A DNA stretch of 49,399 bases from an uncultured Lachnospiraceae bacterium. Its GTDB lineage: Bacteria; Bacillota; Clostridia; Lachnospirales; Lachnospiraceae. Positions 24,327 to 32,900 of this stretch are shown piece by piece. The notes beneath the pieces were generated by a model. The model was given only the letters and a program-made list of their open reading frames with translations, ran no database searches and had not been told where the DNA came from. Location: NCBI GenBank assembly GCA_910586755.1, contig CAJUJM010000094.1, forward strand, positions 1 to 49,399. Reading direction: 5' to 3'. The translations under genes and the position numbers were made by a program. Position 1 is the first letter of the stretch, and every line of letters begins with the position of its first letter.

Positions 24327-24355
24327 ATGATAACACAGGAAAATTTACAGGTCAA
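24327..24355 (-). promoter_or_regulatory. Promoter of the small protein and TtcA-Xer genes
   Basis: On minus, TTGACC (complement of 24350-24355), a 17-base spacer and TATCAT (complement of 24327-24332), 29 bases before the small ORF start. Confidence 0.7.
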
Positions 24356-24413
24356 GCACATTACCCCGTCTGAATTGCTACAATAATACCTTATTTTTAA
24401 TAAACCCTATTGA

Positions 24414-24803
24414 AATTTCCCCTCTTTCTATTTTATAATATTTGATGGTCCCCTCAGTGAACAGGAACCTAATACTTTCCATATATCTTATTTTAGGAGA
24501 AAAGAACCGGACGAAAGAATTTTTCATACCTGTAACCTTAGAAAAAGCAAAGGATTTTATCTTGCATCCCAGGGAGCAGATCCGATCCCTGGTTTTGATG
24601 ACATAAAAGATTTCTATCGGATTGCTGTGAAAAAGCAAGGAGAACTGATCCAATTCTTTATTAATGAGCTTCCAATTCTTTCTTTTGAGGATGACGGGCA
24701 TACTTACGGTCCCTTATTAGGCGCAGGAAAGATTGGCTTTCGCCAGCTTGCTCCGCTTGTTGCGGATTACAGAAATCTACAGGTTTATTCTCTTCTACCT
24801 TAA
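24414..24803 (+). pseudogene. N-terminally truncated DUF1961 (YesU-like) gene remnant
   Basis: An open frame of about 129 codons between TGA (24411) and TAA (24801) reads as the C-terminal part of a DUF1961 protein. It includes H-I-S-Y-F-R-R-K, F-H-T-C-N-L-R-K-S, L-A-S-Q-G-A-D-P-I-P and the end K-I-G-F-R-Q-L-A-P-L-V-A-D-Y-R-N-L. Full-length members are about 220 residues, so the N-terminal 90 or so are missing. No plausible start codon with a ribosome binding site or promoter precedes it. The family sits in plant polysaccharide loci such as the B. subtilis yes cluster; no other such gene is in the window. It is the only content of the gap between 24.3 and 24.9 kb apart from a hairpin. Confidence 0.75.
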
Positions 24804-24839
24804 AATTTCTTTTTGGCCGAAAGGTTATGGAATGGTTAA

Positions 24840-24873
24840 GGGGGAGCCAGCAACTCGCATCACTGGCTCCCCC
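24840..24873. terminator. Strong hairpin behind the lipoprotein gene
   Basis: GGGGGAGCCAG (24840-24850) and CTGGCTCCCCC (24863-24873) form a perfect 11-bp GC-rich stem, 15 bases past the lipoprotein stop on minus. No T-run follows on either strand, so it may stabilise the transcript end or terminate only weakly. Confidence 0.5.
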
Positions 24874-24888
24874 AACCGAAATTGAATT

Positions 24889-25806
24889 TTATTCTGTTAC
24901 CAGGACATAACTTGCTCTTCCTGAAAATTTACGCTGTTCTTGATTGTCCCCTTCCCATTCAGCTGCAAACTCATAGATTTTATCTGGTTTTATGTCTAAA
25001 AACGGGATTACATAATAATAGGTAGTGATACTCTCTTCTATTACGTCCGGTTTTCCCATATCTTTAGGCCATTGGCGGACCACCAGCTTGTCCGGCTGAA
25101 TTTTGGTAGAGAATGAATATCCTACATAGTCGATACCGCTATATGTAGGCAGTTTCAATCGGGCACAGTGCTCCATAGCCGCTTCTTCTAAAGGCGCGCA
25201 ACCACATGCAACAACCCCGAGACCTTCTCCGTTTTCGTCCAAATTCCAAAGGTAATTTCCAGAGTGGATTTCCAGGGGATCGTATTTGCTGGATAAGACA
25301 TCCGTCAATGTAAAGGTTGGCACATCCGTCAAAACTATATTCTCTGTTCCTCTGCCCTCTTCCCCTGGTAATGAAAAAAGTTGTTTGGCCCTATATATCT
25401 TGATGCCGTCAGATTCTTTTTCCTTCAAATCTTCCATTAAGATAAATATGGAATTTCCGCTTTCTAGCTCTCTTGATTCTGCCAGTTCTCTTGCCCCTAA
25501 AACCCAGAAAGCTCCTGGAAACCCGTCTGTATCAGAACTGATCAGGATCCGATCTTCATGGATTTCTTTAATATGGGCCTTAATACCCACATAATTGATT
25601 GTCGCAGTATTTTCAGATATTTCTTGAGGCTGGGGATCTTCAGAGAAACTTTCCATGGAGGCCTCCGTAATCAGTGGCGATCCACTCTCTTCCTGGGAAG
25701 AAATTGTGGTGGTTACGATTACTGCTGGCTCAAAGGAATCACCGCATCCGGTAAGGATAAGAGAAATTACCCCAAAAAGAACTCCCAGGTTCCGTCTTAG
25801 CTTCAT
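24889..25806 (-). CDS. Lipoprotein of unknown function
   Basis: A 305-residue protein with a lipoprotein signal peptide: basic start, hydrophobic core and lipobox L-T-G-C with Cys at about residue 21. An acidic, Ser/Thr/Glu-rich linker (about 25-70) is followed by a globular extracytoplasmic part. It contains a segment resembling a small beta-barrel (V-G-I-K-A-H-I-K-E-I-H-E-D-R-I-L-I) that recalls DUF3221-type domains, then a region ending in beta strands with Y-E-F-A-A-E-W. No enzyme motif is recognised. The ATG follows AAGGAGA. It lies 25 bases behind the FtsA-like gene and is likely co-transcribed with it. Confidence 0.7.
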   Translation of the reverse strand: MKLRRNLGVLFGVISLILTGCGDSFEPAVIVTTTISSQEESGSPLITEASMESFSEDPQPQEISENTATINYVGIKAHIKEIHEDRILISSDTDGFPGAFWVLGARELAESRELESGNSIFILMEDLKEKESDGIKIYRAKQLFSLPGEEGRGTENIVLTDVPTFTLTDVLSSKYDPLEIHSGNYLWNLDENGEGLGVVACGCAPLEEAAMEHCARLKLPTYSGIDYVGYSFSTKIQPDKLVVRQWPKDMGKPDVIEESITTYYYVIPFLDIKPDKIYEFAAEWEGDNQEQRKFSGRASYVLVTE

Positions 25807-25831
25807 AAACGTCTCCTTGATGTTAAGGTTA

Positions 25832-27994
25832 TCAGGAAGGCTCTCTTTGCTCTTCTGTAATTGTTATATTATCCCCTGCTCTGAGAACCTGCTGAAATCT
25901 TCCGATTTCGCCGTTGACACTCAACGTCACTGTGCCTTTTGGATGTTCCAGATCAATACCGGAATGCTCAATCAGATCCATTAGATAATATGGACGTCCG
26001 TCTGCCTTCTTGGGAAGATGCAAGGGAGAGCCATTAAAATGGAACAAGACAGTCTCTACCGGCTTTTTCTCAGAGGGCTTTTCTTCAGCAGGCCTTTCCG
26101 CTTCTGAACCAGTCTCATTTAAAAGAGGCCTTTCCTTTTCCTGGAAATTTCCCTGCTCAAAAGAATTTTCTTCCTGGAGAGATTCTTCCTCCTGAAAAGA
26201 ATTTTCTTCCTGGAGCAATTCTTCCCCTTGAAAAGTTTTTTCTTCCTGGAGAGATTTCTCCGGTTCAAAAGAAATTTCTTCCTGGAAAGCTTCGTCCTCT
26301 TGTAAAACTTCTTCTTCTGGAAGACTCTCCTGAGAAATTTCTTCTTCAGGCAGTTTGATTGAGATTACATCCCCGTTTTTCAAAAGAGTTTTTAACGAAA
26401 CATTCATTCCATTGACGGTCACATCTTCACTTAAAGCTGCCCCTTCAATATCTTCCAGGTGAACGCGGGCCGGAGTCCCGTGAACAGCGGGAATGAATTC
26501 AATGTTATCCCCTGCATGGATTACATCCGAAAGCTTTCCCTCTTTCTGATTAATAAACAGAGATGCCGGTTCGGAAGTCGTACCATAGAATACTTTCCGC
26601 TTTCCATTAATGGTCACGGTCAGATTAGCCCCTGTGCGTCCCATAATATCCCGGAAATTATAGCCATTCATCATCAGAAGATTCAGAGCCGTAAAAGTCC
26701 CGCTGCGGAACAGCTTGGCCGGATTGTTATTTAGGATTACCCGGAAACTGTCATTAATCATATTTAAGCCAGACGAAATAGCAATACCGAGAGGCGTAGC
26801 GTATTCCGGATTATTCAAATCATATTCTTTGGAAATTGCATTGGCCTGAAAATAATTTCCAGCAATAGCTACCCGGCTGTCGTCCATTCCCAGGGCTTCT
26901 GTGATACATTCTTTAAGCCCTGCCAATTTGCTGCCTCCGCCTGCCAGAAACAGAGCGGATGGAGCTGTGCCGTTTATTTCCACAACCTTATCAGCAATTT
27001 CCTTGGAAAGGGCTTCCTGAGCTCCCTGAATGCATTTACTTAAGTCTGCTTTGGAAAGCTTTTGTTCCAGTCCTAAAATATTGGCAAAAGAAATTTCCTC
27101 ATGATGCCCTAACTGGGCCTTCATGGATTCAGCCGTGGAAAAATCTACTAGATAATTTTTCATGATTGCTTCTGTAATCTCATCTCCTGCCATGGTAGCC
27201 ATAGTATAGCCAGTTATACTTCCTCCTACACATGCGGCAATATCTGAGGTTCCTGCGCCAATATCGACAAGAACCAGGTTCAGAAGTCTGATATTTTCCG
27301 GAATCGCCGCATTGATGGCGGCAATGGGCTCCAGAGTCATGCTGGCCACCTCAAGGCCAGTCTTGTTCATGGTGGTATAAAGGCTTTCCACTACCTCGCT
27401 GGGAAGGAATGTTGCGATGAGATCTACCTTAATTTGATGTCCCCGGTGATCCTTCAAATTAGAAATTACATACTGATCCAGGAAATACTGGCACACCGTA
27501 TAGCCCACCAGATAATAACGGCGGGAGTCATCTGCCGCTTCATTCTCCGCATCAAAAGCCTCCTCCGCCTTGGTAATGGCCCCTGCTTCCAGACGGCTGA
27601 TTATTTCATCGTCAATCAGCTGTGTTCCCTGCAGTTCCAATTCATAATCTGCCCGTTTGGTTCTCAAAGCGCGGCCTGCCGCTGCTACGCATACTTTCTC
27701 CAGTTTGATACGAGTCTTGGCCTCCAGACGTTTCTTTACCTTTTTTGCAATAGCAGTTACCTTCTCGATATTCTCAATCTGCCCGTCTATCATGGCGCGC
27801 TCTGTATGTTCCTCTTTTTCCACTGCAATGATGTTGATTTTGCCATCTTCCACAACGCCCACCATTCCAATGATGCTTCTGGTTCCAATATCCATAGCCA
27901 GCACAACATCATTGGTTTGAGCCTTCATAGGACCTCTGGCTGAAACCGGAACCTTTTTCGCAGCAGATGTTTTCTTTACTTGCCCTCTAGCCAT
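25832..27994 (-). CDS. FtsA-like actin-fold ATPase with repeat tail and terminal beta domain
   Basis: A 720-residue protein from an ATG behind AGGAGGAG. Residues about 28-420 are FtsA-like: phosphate loop M-D-I-G-T-R-S, an SHS2-like insert, second phosphate motif L-V-D-I-G-A-G-T-S-D and adenosine motif L-F-L-A-G-G-G-S-K. Ordinary FtsA is about 420 residues. This one adds a domain with V-T-I-N-G-K-R-K-V-F-Y (about 455-555), a Glu-rich region of 12-residue repeats (about 560-610), and a final small domain. Related large FtsA/PilM-like proteins exist in Lachnospiraceae; whether they serve division or an envelope complex is open. Neighbours are envelope genes, with no ftsZ beside it. Confidence 0.8.
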   Translation of the reverse strand: MARGQVKKTSAAKKVPVSARGPMKAQTNDVVLAMDIGTRSIIGMVGVVEDGKINIIAVEKEEHTERAMIDGQIENIEKVTAIAKKVKKRLEAKTRIKLEKVCVAAAGRALRTKRADYELELQGTQLIDDEIISRLEAGAITKAEEAFDAENEAADDSRRYYLVGYTVCQYFLDQYVISNLKDHRGHQIKVDLIATFLPSEVVESLYTTMNKTGLEVASMTLEPIAAINAAIPENIRLLNLVLVDIGAGTSDIAACVGGSITGYTMATMAGDEITEAIMKNYLVDFSTAESMKAQLGHHEEISFANILGLEQKLSKADLSKCIQGAQEALSKEIADKVVEINGTAPSALFLAGGGSKLAGLKECITEALGMDDSRVAIAGNYFQANAISKEYDLNNPEYATPLGIAISSGLNMINDSFRVILNNNPAKLFRSGTFTALNLLMMNGYNFRDIMGRTGANLTVTINGKRKVFYGTTSEPASLFINQKEGKLSDVIHAGDNIEFIPAVHGTPARVHLEDIEGAALSEDVTVNGMNVSLKTLLKNGDVISIKLPEEEISQESLPEEEVLQEDEAFQEEISFEPEKSLQEEKTFQGEELLQEENSFQEEESLQEENSFEQGNFQEKERPLLNETGSEAERPAEEKPSEKKPVETVLFHFNGSPLHLPKKADGRPYYLMDLIEHSGIDLEHPKGTVTLSVNGEIGRFQQVLRAGDNITITEEQREPS
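26167..26310. repeat. Tandem repeat, 36-bp period, four copies in the FtsA-like gene
   Basis: The string TTTCTTCCTGGA starts at 26167, 26203, 26239 and 26275, exactly 36 bases apart. On the coding (minus) strand each unit encodes 12 residues of the form S-[LF]-Q-E-E-x-[ST]-F-[QE]-x-E-x. Flanking sequence shows further decayed units. Confidence 0.85.
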
Positions 27995-28031
27995 ATCTCC
28001 TCCTGTATTACCTCAAATACATTCTCCTATC

Positions 28032-28060
28032 ATTATAGTAAAATCTGTCACGAATGTAAA
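28032..28060 (-). promoter_or_regulatory. Promoter of the FtsA-like gene
   Basis: On minus, TTTACA (complement of 28055-28060), a 17-base spacer and TATAAT (complement of 28032-28037), followed by a leader of about 30 bases with AGGAGGAG. Confidence 0.75.
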
Positions 28061-28077
28061 TGATTTTATTGCGAATA

Positions 28078-28126
28078 CCTAGTGTACTGGTCATTTTGCC
28101 AGATATAATGCGGTCAGCACACTAGG
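28078..28126. terminator. Interrupted inverted repeat over the LCP gene stop
   Basis: CCTAGTGT (28078-28085) and ACACTAGG (28119-28126) pair, and CTG/CAG extends the stem after one unpaired base on each side. The TAG stop of the LCP gene is within the right arm. There is no T-run, so a terminator or transcript-end structure is only suggested. Confidence 0.4.
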
Positions 28127-29897
28127 AGAGCTCAGGGCCGGAATGGATGATACCAACATTATTTTCAGATGTATCCGGCGCCGGAAGGCCGGCTCCTGGG
28201 CCTTCCGGTTCCGGGATTTCCGGGGAGGTGGGACCATTGGGGGATGGACCCGTTCCGGGACTTGAGCTTCCTCCTGTCCCAGGATTTCCAATGGTGTCAG
28301 ACGGGCCGGATGGCGGCGGTGAAACCGTCTCGTCCTCATCAATATCTTCCACAGAAGGTCCGGGAATTCGTTCTCCATCTGATTCTTCTCCATCAGTACT
28401 TTCTGTCTCTGTCTCGGATTCTTCTGTCTCAGATTCTGATTCCTCTTCTGAAGTCTCTGCAGCAGTTGTTTCTTCTACAATGGGAGCAGGCTCCAGGCTT
28501 GCTGTTTCCTCCACAACAGGCGTGGGAAGCGGCGGGGACTGGTTATTCTGGCTGCTTCCCGCTCCCTGGCCGTCGGACCCTTTGTCCGGCGGATTATAGA
28601 TGAATCCCGGGATTTCTCCCTCCTCATAGATACCGGTAGTCTGTGCAATTTTATTGCTGATTTCCCTTACTGCCGGTGAAATAATATATGCGGCATCCTG
28701 ACCATACAGGAATTGGTGCAGGGCGGCTACATTACTTTCCAGGGTCATAGGGATGACACAGTCTAATTTGCCAACCCTGGTAGTTGTCTTGGCAAAGGGG
28801 AAGCCTGCGGTCTGTCCTATTTCATACTTTGTGATGTTTTTGGCAATAGGCATTAAATCTTCCGGACCTACACTGGTGGAAAGCTGTGGAAGAACGCCTA
28901 CCACAATATTGGTAAGAACAGAGATATCGGCCTGCTTTGCCTTTTCCAAAGCCAGCATAATTACCTTGCGCTGACGCTCTGTACGGTTAAAATCCGTATC
29001 CATCAGACGGAGGCGGCAATAAGCCACAGCCTGGACTCCGTCCAGATGATTCATTCCCGCATGTTCCAGGTGATAAGAGCCCACTCCAGTGGATTCTACG
29101 GTTTCTGTGATAAAGGAATTGATATAGTAAAACTCTTTATCTGTAATTTCCAAGTCAATACCGCCTAACAGATTGATGGCATCAGCAACCGCTTTCCAGT
29201 TAAAAGTGGCGTAATCATCAATTTGAATGTCCAAATTGCGTTCCAGAGCCTTTATAGCCTGTTCATGGCCGCCTAAGAAATAGGCCTCATTGATCTTGTC
29301 AAAGCTTCCGTCGCTGTCAATTTGCAGATAGGTATCCCGGTACACAGAAACTAAGCGGATTTCGTTGGTCTTCTTGTTGATGCTGCAGATAATTTCCACG
29401 TCAGAAAGGGCTCCTTTTTCAAGCCCCCCGCCTCTGGAGTCTACACCGAAAACCGCGATGTTCCAATACCCATCCCGAAGTTTCCACCACCTTTGGACAA
29501 ATAAGATTCCTGCAATTACGGCAATTGCAAGCAGGATTCCAAAGAAGATTTTTCCGGTTTTTTTGGAGCTTTTTCTATTTTTGCGGCTGTGGCTTGGATT
29601 TTGCCTGCTGCCTCTATAATCTTCTGCCTGTCTGCTGTAAGAGGCGCCTGCCTGTCTTACGCCGGATTTTTTCTGGCGGCTGCCAGACCGGCGGCCGCGC
29701 CTACGCATACGATCAATTTCATCCTCATAGGGTTCCTCCACTTCTGTCCTGGGAACCCTTCTTTCTCTCTGGGGAGCCACAAAAGCTTCCCTCTCGTCAT
29801 AGTCAAAGTCTATGTCATCAAAATAGTCGTCTGTATCCATATCCAAATCCTGAAAATCGTCAGAATCATCGTAAGGATAATCATCATGGTATTTCAT
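28122..29897 (-). CDS. LytR-CpsA-Psr (LCP) family cell wall polymer transferase with long tails
   Basis: A 591-residue protein. I take the ATG at 29897, behind GGAGAA, over an in-frame start at 29933. A cytoplasmic head of about 130 residues is first very Asp-rich, then Arg/Ser-rich. One membrane helix (about 138-158) follows, then the LCP domain (about 165-440) with A-V-F-G-V-D-S-R, L-V-S-V-Y-R-D-T and the Arg-rich motif of phosphotransfer. The C-terminal 130 residues are low complexity, first Glu/Ser/Thr then Pro/Gly/Ser. LCP enzymes attach anionic polymers to peptidoglycan outside the membrane. The Asp-rich head and the long secreted tail are unusual additions. Confidence 0.85.
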   Translation of the reverse strand: MKYHDDYPYDDSDDFQDLDMDTDDYFDDIDFDYDEREAFVAPQRERRVPRTEVEEPYEDEIDRMRRRGRRSGSRQKKSGVRQAGASYSRQAEDYRGSRQNPSHSRKNRKSSKKTGKIFFGILLAIAVIAGILFVQRWWKLRDGYWNIAVFGVDSRGGGLEKGALSDVEIICSINKKTNEIRLVSVYRDTYLQIDSDGSFDKINEAYFLGGHEQAIKALERNLDIQIDDYATFNWKAVADAINLLGGIDLEITDKEFYYINSFITETVESTGVGSYHLEHAGMNHLDGVQAVAYCRLRLMDTDFNRTERQRKVIMLALEKAKQADISVLTNIVVGVLPQLSTSVGPEDLMPIAKNITKYEIGQTAGFPFAKTTTRVGKLDCVIPMTLESNVAALHQFLYGQDAAYIISPAVREISNKIAQTTGIYEEGEIPGFIYNPPDKGSDGQGAGSSQNNQSPPLPTPVVEETASLEPAPIVEETTAAETSEEESESETEESETETESTDGEESDGERIPGPSVEDIDEDETVSPPPSGPSDTIGNPGTGGSSSPGTGPSPNGPTSPEIPEPEGPGAGLPAPDTSENNVGIIHSGPELS

Positions 29898-29925
29898 TCC
29901 AATATTCTCCTTTGTTAAGCTCCCT

Positions 29926-31941
29926 TTAGTCAATGAGATTCCGGTAATAGGGCCAGTCTGCGTCCATGGTTTTGACTGTTACATTGTTGACAGAACCGCT
30001 GGATTCATGGATGACTTCCATCTGACCGTTGGGTGCCCAGCCAAGAAACATGACCACATGAGCGCCGGTTCCGGTTTTTAAAATGATATCTCCCGGCTTC
30101 AGCTCAGACCTTTTTATGCGGCGCCCACAGAGGGCCAGACTGCTGGTGCTCTCCCCGGCAAGCCTCTCCCTGGTAACAGACCAGTAAACCCAGTTTATCC
30201 AGCCGGAGCAGTCCAGACCTTTCAGGATTCTTCCCTTGGTGTCCGGATTTATAGGTGTCCCGAAATAGTTTCCCTCATATCCGGCGCGGGAGGGCTTTCC
30301 CCCCCAATAATAAGGTACTTTCCCTACAGAAGATAGGGCAAACTGAATAATCTCCCGCCTTTTTCTGGAGAGCCCTGCTGGGAGCTTGTCCATATAGGCA
30401 TCAATTTCACCGGCAGACAGAGGATTTCTCATGTTAATGGTGGAAATACTTAAACCGTAATTTTGATACCAGTCCTGAGCTCGAATCGCCTTTGCCATCT
30501 GGACACTGTAAGGATCCCAGCCATCCCAGCCGTCCTCTGTTATATTTTCCGGATCGTTTCCGATGGCATCTGCATATAAAAGGCCTTTGGAATCATCAAT
30601 TCCTAAAATTTTAATGGAGATATTTAAATCCACATGGCCCGGACAATCCCCTTTTTTGCCGGAGGAGCCGGATTTGCCTTTGGTTGCCGGTTTCGATTCG
30701 GAGGATTGCCTGGGGGAGGATTGCTCTTTTGCCGGTTGAGAAGGAATCTCTTCCTCTGCCTCACTGGTTTTTGCAGCGGCAGAACTGCTCTCTTCCAGGA
30801 AATAAGGTTCTTCTATATTAACGGCGGCATTTCCCGGCGTTCCCACAAGCTCATGGCCAGGCCCCACATGATCCCACTGGGTGGGATCAACCGTATTTTT
30901 CCGAATTGTACCACCGCTTGAAGTATCCTCCGGTATGGGAATGATAGGCCCCTCCTCATCTGTCTCCCTGTAAGCAGCGGAAGCTGCTATGGTATCACCA
31001 GATTCTTCGTGTTCATGAGAGGTTTCGCCTTCTTTGGACAGCTTTTCCTGCGCTTCCCCGGAATCCTTTTGACCGGTTTCTGTATTCTCCCTGGTTTCCG
31101 CCCAGGGGTCCTGGGAGACAGCCAGCTCTGCCGCCAGTTCTGCCTCCTCCTCCTCCTGTATTAGTTCTTCCATAGATAAATCCAGACAGCCGTTGCAGTA
31201 ATAGACCTTGCTCATACTGTAGGAATAGCTGTGGGAGGCAGCCCACAGACGGTTTGCATATTCCTCAAAGCCTTCTACATCCATTACATCTGTCTGAAAA
31301 GTATAAACACTTGCCATAGAAAGGATTTCTTTTACATTCGAATAGCCGCCAATCGCCTTTCCGCTTCCATTGGTAAAGGAAACATTTACCCTTTTCCAGT
31401 TATTGATGATCCAGGTATCCGGATTATCCGGATCATGAGACTCATCGGTTGGATTATATTTTCCATAAACAGCCGATGCCGGCTTTTTCAGGCGGGATGC
31501 CATCTTGGATGGCTTAATTTCCGCCAAATCATATATGGCGGCAAACCAGTCAGAGTCCTTTATTGTAAGCTTTTTATACACGGATCCGGCATAGCTGTTC
31601 ATTACATCTGACTGATCAGCCCCTTCCGGAAAATAATAGGCCAGATTTAACTGGGTAATGGAAGGCTCATAAACATCCGAATCCGGCTCTTCTGTTTCAG
31701 GTTCTGTCTCCTCTATCTCAGCCCATTCCATATTCCCGGGGATGAAAATAGCTTCTCTTACCAGCATCCCCGGTGCCGGGGATGCTGGTCCTTCTGGTAT
31801 ATAAGACTCTGCCAATATACCATTTATGATTCCGGCAGCCAAAAGGATGGGCGCTGCAATTGCCTGCTTTTTATTACGTAATATCCAACAATACATGGCA
31901 GCAACAGGCTTTGTTGGATTTTTTCTGTTCCAAACAATCAT
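29926..31941 (-). CDS. Membrane-anchored NlpC/P60-like protein
   Basis: A 671-residue protein with an N-terminal membrane helix (about 28-46), a long extracytoplasmic region, an acidic/Ser-rich linker (about 265-425) and a C-terminal NlpC/P60-like domain (about 535-671). The domain has the catalytic Cys in L-D-C-S-G-W-I-N-W-V, the segment L-K-P-G-D-I-I-L-K and a His in G-A-H-V-V-M-F-L-G. NlpC/P60 enzymes cut peptide bonds in the wall. The extracytoplasmic part has a Y-Y-C-N-G-C-L-D-L pattern that I do not recognise. It lies upstream of the LCP gene in transcription order with a 28-base gap, so the two are probably one unit. Confidence 0.82.
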   Translation of the reverse strand: MIVWNRKNPTKPVAAMYCWILRNKKQAIAAPILLAAGIINGILAESYIPEGPASPAPGMLVREAIFIPGNMEWAEIEETEPETEEPDSDVYEPSITQLNLAYYFPEGADQSDVMNSYAGSVYKKLTIKDSDWFAAIYDLAEIKPSKMASRLKKPASAVYGKYNPTDESHDPDNPDTWIINNWKRVNVSFTNGSGKAIGGYSNVKEILSMASVYTFQTDVMDVEGFEEYANRLWAASHSYSYSMSKVYYCNGCLDLSMEELIQEEEEAELAAELAVSQDPWAETRENTETGQKDSGEAQEKLSKEGETSHEHEESGDTIAASAAYRETDEEGPIIPIPEDTSSGGTIRKNTVDPTQWDHVGPGHELVGTPGNAAVNIEEPYFLEESSSAAAKTSEAEEEIPSQPAKEQSSPRQSSESKPATKGKSGSSGKKGDCPGHVDLNISIKILGIDDSKGLLYADAIGNDPENITEDGWDGWDPYSVQMAKAIRAQDWYQNYGLSISTINMRNPLSAGEIDAYMDKLPAGLSRKRREIIQFALSSVGKVPYYWGGKPSRAGYEGNYFGTPINPDTKGRILKGLDCSGWINWVYWSVTRERLAGESTSSLALCGRRIKRSELKPGDIILKTGTGAHVVMFLGWAPNGQMEVIHESSGSVNNVTVKTMDADWPYYRNLID

Positions 31942-32059
31942 GGAATTCTTAAACCACCTTAAATAATCTGAAATGCAATAAACACACCATAATAGTATAA
32001 CATAGGATAAAACCGAATAACAGAACCTATTTTTTAAATATTTTTTAAGATTTATGCAT

Positions 32060-32109
32060 TAAAAAACTTGCAGCAGAATAAAATCCATTGTTTTTATTCT
32101 GCTGCAAGT
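32060..32109 (-). terminator. Intrinsic terminator of the cytidylate kinase-like gene
   Basis: An 18-bp perfect stem, arms at 32066-32083 and 32092-32109, with an 8-base loop. Read on minus it ends in a T-run (complement of 32061-32066). It starts three bases after the stop of the gene. Confidence 0.9.
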
Positions 32110-32111
32110 CT

Positions 32112-32747
32112 TTACCGGTTTTTCCAGTCCTGCTTGTTCTTTGCAAAATTGATAATCAATTGTACGGAATTGTCAAAGCCAATTGCGCTTCGGTTGATAC
32201 ACAAATCATAGCTTTTGGCATCCGACCACTTTTTGCTGGAGTAATAATTGTAATAGCTGGACCGTTTTTTATCCGTCTTAATCATAATATCCCGGGCTTT
32301 CGCTTTATCCACCTGATACATCTTCATCAAATGCTCGATTTTATCTGGCTCATCCGCCGAGACAAACACGCTGGTTACATTGGGATAATCTGCCAGGGCA
32401 TAGTCAGCGCACCGTCCTACAATTACGCAGGATTCCTCCAGCGCCAGCTTTTTAATAGAATCAAACTGTGCTAAAAATACTTTATGGTTAATGGGCATAT
32501 CCATATAAGCCGATGTGGTATATCCCATAGAATACGTATCCATTACCAGAGAATATAAAAAGCTGCTGGTTGGTTTCTCATCGTGGGTCTCAAAAAGTTC
32601 TTCACACAGTCCGCTGTTCTTGGCAGCCAAGGACAGCAATTCCTTATCGTAGCATTTAATGCCCAGCTGTTTGGCAACTTCCTGTCCAATTTGGCGCCCT
32701 GCGCTGCCACACTGCCGTCCGATTGTAATTACTAAATTTCCATTCAT
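32112..32747 (-). CDS. Cytidylate kinase-like P-loop protein
   Basis: A 211-residue protein starting at the ATG at 32747, behind GGAGAGAGG. The N-terminal I-T-I-G-R-Q-C-G-S-A-G-R-Q-I-G is the loop of the cytidylate kinase-like family, in which the usual GKS/T P-loop is modified to G-S-x-G-R. V-I-V-G-R-C-A-D-Y and D-K-K-R-S-S-Y-Y-N-Y-Y-S also match that family. These proteins are related to but distinct from Cmk, and their substrate is unknown. It is a single-gene unit with its own strong terminator. Confidence 0.82.
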   Translation of the reverse strand: MNGNLVITIGRQCGSAGRQIGQEVAKQLGIKCYDKELLSLAAKNSGLCEELFETHDEKPTSSFLYSLVMDTYSMGYTTSAYMDMPINHKVFLAQFDSIKKLALEESCVIVGRCADYALADYPNVTSVFVSADEPDKIEHLMKMYQVDKAKARDIMIKTDKKRSSYYNYYSSKKWSDAKSYDLCINRSAIGFDNSVQLIINFAKNKQDWKNR

Positions 32748-32900
32748 AGTCCTCTCTCCTTTCACGCTTTACGCTGCCGAAAACTCGCAAGATGTCATTT
32801 TGTTAAATCCTTTTAGATGTGGAATCTGGGATAAACTGTTATAATTAATTATACTGCAAAATCCCGAAAAAGTACAGAAAAACAGTGAAAAAATATCCAA

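Noticed and set aside
24378..24701. Minus-strand open frame of 107 codons in the 24.3-24.9 kb gap
   Set aside because: The plus strand of the same DNA reads as a well preserved DUF1961 C-terminus, so the minus frame is its shadow; it also lacks a ribosome binding site.
26167..26310. 36-bp tandem units as a CRISPR array
   Set aside because: The units are contiguous with no unique spacers and lie in frame in a coding region.
28147..28603. Two overlapping plus-strand open frames opposite the LCP gene tail
   Set aside because: They mirror low-complexity Pro/Ser/Glu codons on the other strand and have no start signals.
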